DNA of 41,456 bases from a virus, in IMG/VR virus record IMGVR_UViG_3300024264_002579, positions 1-41,456 of that record; one strand, written 5' to 3'. Shown here one piece after another: positions 36,077 through 41,456 of the stretch. The translations under genes were made by a program, and so were the position numbers. Every line of letters starts with the position of its first letter. Within the stretch, counting starts at the first letter, position 1. Below the pieces are notes generated by a model. It was not told where the DNA came from and ran no database searches. It was given only the letters and a program-made list of their open reading frames with translations.

Positions 36077-39000
36077 GTTTAAGATCAGATCTTGATACTC
36101 TAATCGATAAGAATAGACAAGCGACATTACAAGGTAAAACTTTAGGTACTGGATTTGAAGATCCAGCCGGAGAATTACCTCGATCTGAATATTTTTATCA
36201 ACCAGGAACGGAAAAAAGTACAAGAGGAGAAACAATTCATAACCTAGAAACAGACGTTGCTGTTACAGTAGGTCGTGAAGATATATCTCTTGTACATGAA
36301 GTTCCATCTTCTGCAACTGAAGTATCAATTAAGACGACACCGAAAGGCCATGTGATTCTTTATGATGATACTATAGGCAGCGAAAGAATTCTACTTAAGC
36401 ATATGTCAGGCGCTGGAGTTGAAATGAAACCAGATGGCTCTATTATTGTTAATGCAAGAGGTAATAGAGTAGATTTGATAACTGGTAATCATCATCTATT
36501 TACAGAAGGAAATGGCAATCTTACTTATTCAGGTGACTTAAATATGAATATCGGTGGAGATTTTAATCTTGATGTTGGAGGAAATTATAATCTAAAAGTT
36601 GGAGGTCATTGGATCGTAAACGTCTTTGGGTCTTATACTAAACGAATTATTGGCATGATGGCTGAAACTATTCAAAAAGTAAAAAGTACTACTGTATTAA
36701 AAGATGTTACAAATACATTTCTTGGAAAACTAAGCACTTCAGTAAAAGCAGATTATGAGTTTGTTGTGAGAGGTGAAGCAGATTATAATCACAAAGGATC
36801 TACAACTCTTACATCACAAACTGAAATATCTTTAAGTTCTCCTAATATCAATATTGTTGCTCAGGATTTGACTGCTACAGGTAATACTGGAACTATTGGT
36901 GGTGAGAATATTGTAATGTATAACTATAATATGTTTACTGGCCATTCAATAAACGCACTTGACAATGTAACAACTGCAACTATCTATAATGATACTCAAG
37001 TGACAACAGGTCATATGAATATTCCAGTTGTATACGGTGATTTACAAGGCACAGCTGAATTTGCTAAATCTGCTGATGTAACAAATTCTCAAAATTATAG
37101 CGATCCAGATACTCATCCTGGAAGTGGCGGTAATACTGGATCACCGCTTGGTTATACTGTAGCATCAGATACAACTGCTGACATTCCGCCAAATACTACA
37201 AAGGGACCAAAGAAATGGCCAACTGATGCTGATAATGATTTTGGGCCAAGTGGATTAGATAATTTAAAGCCATTACCAACCGCAACTACTTCTTCTATAT
37301 TCTTAGATAAATCTGCATATATGGTACAATCAGTTTTTGTAGATGAAGATGATGGAATCTATAATTATATGGATAAAACCGTTACAACAGCAGGAGTTAC
37401 AGAGAAACCTCTTACTACGGCTGAAATAAGAATTAAAATGCGTAATCCAGCAAATAAAAATAATTTATCGTTTACTCAAGAGCAAATCGCGGCTGGGGTA
37501 TTGTCTTCTTCATATACTGAAAAAGTTCCTCCACATATAGATCGTATAGTCGGAAAGAAAACTCAATCTAGAATGGGAGGGCAAGTCATCGGTGCGGTTG
37601 ATCCTACCACCATAATTTCTAGATATAAAGCGAGCGATACATCTAAAAAACAAATTAAATTTATTGTACCTGAAGCACAATATAATCCAAACCATATTAA
37701 AACTATTAAAATGGGAACTCTTCTTTCAGCTGGCGTACCAATCGCAAAATTCTTTCCAAATTCTGAAACAATGAATCATATGAGTCAGATTGAAAGACAT
37801 AGAGTAGCAAGGAATTTAGTTGGTAGTGTTAAGCTATTAAAATTAGTAAAAGCTCCTAAATTTATGGATGGATTTAATGTAAAAATAGTTGAGGGTGTTC
37901 AAAAATTAGGGCCAACTGACAAATCTGCCCCAGAAGACTCTATTACAAAATTATCAAGTACTGGTAGGGTAGTTGCATTTGAAGTTAGAAATGGTAGAAC
38001 TGGTGAGCTGTCTCCTGATGTAACTTTTGACTTAGCTAGTTATTTAAAAGACAATGCAGAATTTGATAAATTAATATTATCTTACGATACATATGAAGTA
38101 GATGAATTATCAAATGGAGAAAAAATATTATATTGTTCAATTATAGTTACTATGCCAGAAATACCACAGAATTATAAAATTACATTTAAACAAGAGCTAG
38201 AAACTATTTTTAATGATGAGTTGCAATCAGCTAAAGATTTAATTGAAATAACTTTAAGTGAAACAGGAGCAATTGAATTAGAAGATGTAACAGCTCCAGC
38301 TATTACTGAGGAAGGGTTAAAGAAAATTAAAACTAAAAGCGGGTTTTATGCCATGGTATCAGCTGTAGTATGGGATAATCTTCAAGGATTTATTAACAAA
38401 CTTGAAGGGCCAGAATATAATTATACAATTAAAACATTAGAAGGATATTCTACAACTACACAGAGATATTCAAATCTTCCTGATGAATACAAAGGAGAGG
38501 ATTTATGGACTTCTAATGCGTCTGGTTTAGGTATAAACATTAATGCTTCTCAGAATTTAAAGGGTACTACTCTTGTTCATGATTTTCCAGACGCCATCGC
38601 AGAAATTGCTAGATCTTTTGGATTGGGTTGGGGAGGAGATTTTAACATTTATAAAGATGCAAGTCTATTTACAATGAGAGATGAAGAAGGCGGATCGATT
38701 CCAGCTCCTCGATCAAACGAAATATATAAAACAGCTGAAACAAAAGCTGAAATAGTTAAAGAAAAAGAAACTCCAAAAGTTGTTAAGGAACCAGAACCGA
38801 AGAAAGCCGGGACAAAAACAAAACTACCGAATGGCACGTATGGAAGCATTGACGAATTAGAAGCTGCAGCAAAAGCTGGCAAACATGCTCCAGGAAGTAC
38901 TCTAATATTCCATGATGTTGAAGGCGAAAAGGAATTCTTTAAACAAGTCGGATATAATGAACGTGACTTCCATGGTCCTATTAAATATAGAGTTTATGTA

Positions 39001-39114
39001 AGCAGAGCAATTTCAGCTGATCGACCAATGTATATGGCTATTAGAGTGGGGCTAGAGGATTCTATAGTGCCGCAATCGCAAGGCCGAGGAAGCCTTAATT
39101 GGAGTTTAAAATAA
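36073..39114 (+). CDS. gp5-type beta-helix spike protein with long C-terminal extension (spike part 3)
   Basis: 1013 aa from the ATG at 36073 (GGGGAG site at 36061), overlapping the amidase stop. Residues about 75-260 carry the gp5C/VgrG repeat: GHVILYDDTIGSERILLKHM, GVEMKPDGSIIVNARGNR, and short units such as GDLNMNIGGDFNLDVGGNYN, one strand per 8-10 residues. These form the triple-stranded needle. The remaining 700 residues are unlike T4 gp5: a Pro/Thr-rich linker, a domain with NPANKNNLSFTQEQIAAG, a peptidase-or-structural beta region, and a Lys-rich end. Function of the extension is unknown. Confidence 0.7.
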   Translation: MSLRSDLDTLIDKNRQATLQGKTLGTGFEDPAGELPRSEYFYQPGTEKSTRGETIHNLETDVAVTVGREDISLVHEVPSSATEVSIKTTPKGHVILYDDTIGSERILLKHMSGAGVEMKPDGSIIVNARGNRVDLITGNHHLFTEGNGNLTYSGDLNMNIGGDFNLDVGGNYNLKVGGHWIVNVFGSYTKRIIGMMAETIQKVKSTTVLKDVTNTFLGKLSTSVKADYEFVVRGEADYNHKGSTTLTSQTEISLSSPNINIVAQDLTATGNTGTIGGENIVMYNYNMFTGHSINALDNVTTATIYNDTQVTTGHMNIPVVYGDLQGTAEFAKSADVTNSQNYSDPDTHPGSGGNTGSPLGYTVASDTTADIPPNTTKGPKKWPTDADNDFGPSGLDNLKPLPTATTSSIFLDKSAYMVQSVFVDEDDGIYNYMDKTVTTAGVTEKPLTTAEIRIKMRNPANKNNLSFTQEQIAAGVLSSSYTEKVPPHIDRIVGKKTQSRMGGQVIGAVDPTTIISRYKASDTSKKQIKFIVPEAQYNPNHIKTIKMGTLLSAGVPIAKFFPNSETMNHMSQIERHRVARNLVGSVKLLKLVKAPKFMDGFNVKIVEGVQKLGPTDKSAPEDSITKLSSTGRVVAFEVRNGRTGELSPDVTFDLASYLKDNAEFDKLILSYDTYEVDELSNGEKILYCSIIVTMPEIPQNYKITFKQELETIFNDELQSAKDLIEITLSETGAIELEDVTAPAITEEGLKKIKTKSGFYAMVSAVVWDNLQGFINKLEGPEYNYTIKTLEGYSTTTQRYSNLPDEYKGEDLWTSNASGLGININASQNLKGTTLVHDFPDAIAEIARSFGLGWGGDFNIYKDASLFTMRDEEGGSIPAPRSNEIYKTAETKAEIVKEKETPKVVKEPEPKKAGTKTKLPNGTYGSIDELEAAAKAGKHAPGSTLIFHDVEGEKEFFKQVGYNERDFHGPIKYRVYVSRAISADRPMYMAIRVGLEDSIVPQSQGRGSLNWSLK

Positions 39115-39135
39115 CAAATAATTAACAAATAAATG

Positions 39136-39143
39136 TATAAATA
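39136..39143 (+). promoter_or_regulatory. T4-type late promoter for gp25-gp6
   Basis: Exact TATAAATA, 26 nt before the gp25 ATG and after the stop of the spike gene. Confidence 0.7.
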
Positions 39144-39169
39144 GAATAAACAATAGAAGATAGAATAAA

Positions 39170-39613
39170 ATGGTAACAAGAGCATTCTCAACAGAAGATG
39201 GAAATCTTTCAACTGCAGGTATTATCACTTCTGGTATTCGAGAGAGTAAAGACATTAATCTATTGTTTAACTTAAAAACTAATGGTGATATTTTTAAAAA
39301 AACAGAAGCAGCTGCAGTTAAACAGGCTGTAAAAAATTTATTAATGACTAACAAATTTGAAAAACCTTTTCAGCACTCTTTTGGAGCTGATCTGACTGGA
39401 TTGCTTTTTGAATTAGCTGATGATTTGTTAGAAGATGATATTAACCAAGAAGTCGCAATGGCAGTAAAAAACTGGGAACCGAGAGCAAAAATATTAAATG
39501 TTCAATCTACGATTCGACCCGATTTAAATAACATTTTTTGTAGAATAGAGTTTTTAGTATTATCTACAGGAACAATAGAAGTTATAGAAACTTCAGTAGC
39601 AAGGTTAAGATAA
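39170..39613 (+). CDS. gp25: Baseplate wedge protein gp25
   Basis: 147 aa (T4 132). gp25/GpW-type features: INLLFNLKTNGDIFKKTEAA, AVKNLLMTNKFEKPFQHSFG, then LTGLLFELADD, and NWEPRAKILNVQSTIRPD with the E-P-R motif that clamps gp6 in contractile baseplates. gp25 connects wedge and sheath initiation. It is followed without a gap by gp6. Confidence 0.88.
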   Translation: MVTRAFSTEDGNLSTAGIITSGIRESKDINLLFNLKTNGDIFKKTEAAAVKQAVKNLLMTNKFEKPFQHSFGADLTGLLFELADDLLEDDINQEVAMAVKNWEPRAKILNVQSTIRPDLNNIFCRIEFLVLSTGTIEVIETSVARLR

Positions 39614-41456
39614 ATGGCAACAAATATTACATCAACCCAACTTGATTTTGAAAATATAAAAAGTGCTCTTAAGACATTTTTTAAAGAAAAATCAGAGTTT
39701 ACTGACTATGACTTTGAAGCTTCTGGTTTAAGTAACATACTAGATGTCTTAGCATATAACACACATTATAACGGTCTTATTGCTAATTTTGCATTAAACG
39801 AATCATTTTTAAATACTGCTCAGTTAAGACCTTCTGTAGTATCTCATGCTGAAATGCTAGGTCTAGATATTGCTTCTAAAACATCTTCAAGAGTAGCTTT
39901 AAAAGCTACGGTTAATACTGGATTAATAGCTAATCGTCCTACATCTATTCTTCTTCCACCTGGATTTACATTTAGTACTACTATTGATGGGAATTCGTAT
40001 GAATTTCATACTAGACAAAGATACACTGGTGTAGAATCTAACGGAGTTTATACTTTTAATTCATCTACTGGTGCGTCTGAAATTATTGCCTATGAAGGTA
40101 AAATTACTAATAAGACATTTATAGTAGGAGCAACTACAGATAGACAAGTATATGTTATTCCAGATAAAAATATCGACGTTAAAACCGCTAGTGTAACAGT
40201 ATATAATTCTACAACATCTGCATCTTATGAAACTTATACTGAATTAGATAGAGCTGTTACAGTCGATTCTACTTCAACGTATTATACGATAAGAGAAACG
40301 CCAAATGGTTTTTATGAAATTAATTTTGGCGATGGAGTAACTTTTGGCAAATCACCGACAGCTGGTAATAAGATTGTTGTGAGCTATTTAAGTACAGCAG
40401 GCGAAGCTGGTAATGGAGGAATTGCATTTACCGCAAATAATCAAATATCTATATTAGGCACAAGCTATCCAGTAAATGTAATACCACTTTCAAAATCAAT
40501 TAGTGGATCTAATTTACAATCTATTGACACTATAAAGCAGTTAGCACCTGTTGCTTTTAGTACACAACAAAGACTTGTTACTGCTTTAGATTACGAATCA
40601 ATGATTAAAGCTAATTTCCCAGCTATTCAATCAGTTGCAGCCTGGGGAAGTCAAGATAATATTCCAGTTGATTATGGTTGTGTATATATCAGCTTAGATT
40701 ATGGATCTGGTGTAACTGAAGAAGAAAAAATAAATATAAAGTCGAATATAGTTAATATATACACCAACAATCTTGGCATTATGGCTATAAGTACAAAATT
40801 TGTAGAGCCAATTTCTCTTGATTTTTTAATCGATGCAAATATTCAATGGGACCCTAATCTTACTGGATTAAAGTCAGGTAATATCGAAGCTAGAACAAAA
40901 AATCTTATTAAAACACATTTTGATACACTATTAGCTGGATTTGGTAAAACTTTTAGAAGATCATCATTGTTAACAAAGATCGATGCTTATGACCCATCTG
41001 TTCTTTCTTCTAGTATGAATGTTAAACTTCAAATAAAATTTCAGCCAACACTCAATTTAGAAGATTCGTATAAATTATATTTTCCGGTGCGACTGGAAAA
41101 TCCATCTGAGGATAGATATAGTATTGAATCAAGCACATTTACGTATGGTGATAATAACGTTATTGCGAGAATAAGAAATCAACTAGGTACTACTATACTT
41201 CAAATTGTTGATGCAAATAGTTCGGTAATAGTAGATACTTTAGGAACATATTTTCCGCAAAGCGGTTTAGTCCAGTTAAACGGATTTGCACCAAGAGCCA
41301 TTATAGATGGATCAGGTTCTGTCAAAATTAAAGCTATTCCTCAAGATCAAACAGTAATTAAACCTCTTAGAAATTACGTATTAAGTGTATCTGAAAATAA
41401 TCTAACAGTTGGTGTTAATATCGATTATCAAGATACCAATATAGTGTTAGGTTACT
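39614..41456 (+). CDS. gp6: Baseplate wedge protein gp6 (3' truncated by window)
   Basis: ATG directly after the gp25 stop; 614 codons are seen and the frame runs past the window end (T4 gp6 is 660 aa). Conserved parts: LDFENIKSALKTFFKEKSEF, YDFEASGLSNILDVLAYNTH, ARSSVVSHAEMLG-like RPSVVSHAEMLG, then a baseplate-J-like core (EINFGDGVTFGKSPTAGNKI) and PVAFSTQQRLVTALDYESMI. gp6 dimers form the backbone ring of the baseplate and bind gp25 and gp53. Confidence 0.88.
   Translation, partial: MATNITSTQLDFENIKSALKTFFKEKSEFTDYDFEASGLSNILDVLAYNTHYNGLIANFALNESFLNTAQLRPSVVSHAEMLGLDIASKTSSRVALKATVNTGLIANRPTSILLPPGFTFSTTIDGNSYEFHTRQRYTGVESNGVYTFNSSTGASEIIAYEGKITNKTFIVGATTDRQVYVIPDKNIDVKTASVTVYNSTTSASYETYTELDRAVTVDSTSTYYTIRETPNGFYEINFGDGVTFGKSPTAGNKIVVSYLSTAGEAGNGGIAFTANNQISILGTSYPVNVIPLSKSISGSNLQSIDTIKQLAPVAFSTQQRLVTALDYESMIKANFPAIQSVAAWGSQDNIPVDYGCVYISLDYGSGVTEEEKINIKSNIVNIYTNNLGIMAISTKFVEPISLDFLIDANIQWDPNLTGLKSGNIEARTKNLIKTHFDTLLAGFGKTFRRSSLLTKIDAYDPSVLSSSMNVKLQIKFQPTLNLEDSYKLYFPVRLENPSEDRYSIESSTFTYGDNNVIARIRNQLGTTILQIVDANSSVIVDTLGTYFPQSGLVQLNGFAPRAIIDGSGSVKIKAIPQDQTVIKPLRNYVLSVSENNLTVGVNIDYQDTNIVLGY

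Noticed and set aside
1-41456. CRISPR arrays, insertion sequences, integrase, att sites or homing endonucleases
   Set aside because: No regularly spaced repeats, transposase or nuclease-family ORFs were seen; the only tandem repeats are the 32-bp pair and the tape-measure units.

Overview
The window is part of the genome of a T4-like contractile-tailed phage (myovirus). It is AT-rich and densely packed. Many genes overlap by 4-14 nt (ATGA or TAATG junctions), and much of it consists of runs of small early-type ORFs. T4 homologues I recognise are gp33, gp32, gp26/gp51, a gp54-like protein, gp4, gp48, gp53, a split gp5, gp25 and gp6. The metabolic cargo (an IscA/HesB carrier, a BMP-type solute-binding protein, a 2OG oxygenase and glycosyltransferases) and the AT-rich style suggest a marine phage of a Gram-negative host, probably a proteobacterium. 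The host is inference.

Layout. (1) 1-4912: sugar and surface-glycan genes (end of a UDP-sugar epimerase, two GT25-like transferases, a GT-A-like protein, a GNGPS-motif protein), interrupted by a secreted BMP-family binding protein and a 2OG-Fe(II) oxygenase. (2) 5032-6054: small early genes. (3) 6050-8316: a T4-type late promoter, then a small internal-protein-like gene, a 38-aa ORF and two ADP-ribosyltransferase-like proteins. Their N-termini resemble the T4 capsid-targeting sequence, so these are candidate packaged and injected effectors. (4) 8399-12944: small membrane proteins, an IscA/HesB protein, tRNA-Arg(UCU), a structured non-coding RNA of about 165 nt, a CAU tRNA, a class II aminoacyl-tRNA-synthetase catalytic core followed after 6 nt by an aberrant Asn-anticodon tRNA with a long variable arm, and a class 3 lipase with its own late promoter. 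(5) 13101-22833: accessory genes (secreted and lipoproteins, two HExxH putative metallopeptidases, a SpoT/MESH1-like (p)ppGpp hydrolase, many small unknowns), ending in the late co-activator gp33. They are driven by a repeated early promoter of the form TTTACA-N17-TAnnnT. (6) 22922-23818: gp32 ssDNA-binding protein. (7) 23870-29193, minus strand: gp4, a virion protein, a gp54-like tube initiator, gp26 with a predicted -1 frameshift into gp51, and the tape measure. (8) 29250-41456, plus strand: gp48, gp53, a hub protein, a gp5 divided over three genes with an added amidase, gp25 and gp6 (cut by the window edge).

How it works together. The early promoters express host-takeover and metabolic genes. 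gp33 would help the phage sigma factor use TATAAATA late promoters, found before the effector cluster, the synthetase/tRNA unit, the lipase, gp32, gp4, gp48 and gp25. The late genes build the baseplate and tail, whose spike carries two different peptidoglycan-cleaving domains. The most unusual items are the synthetase-core/chimeric-tRNA pair, the gp26-gp51 frameshift, the split spike and the structured RNA.
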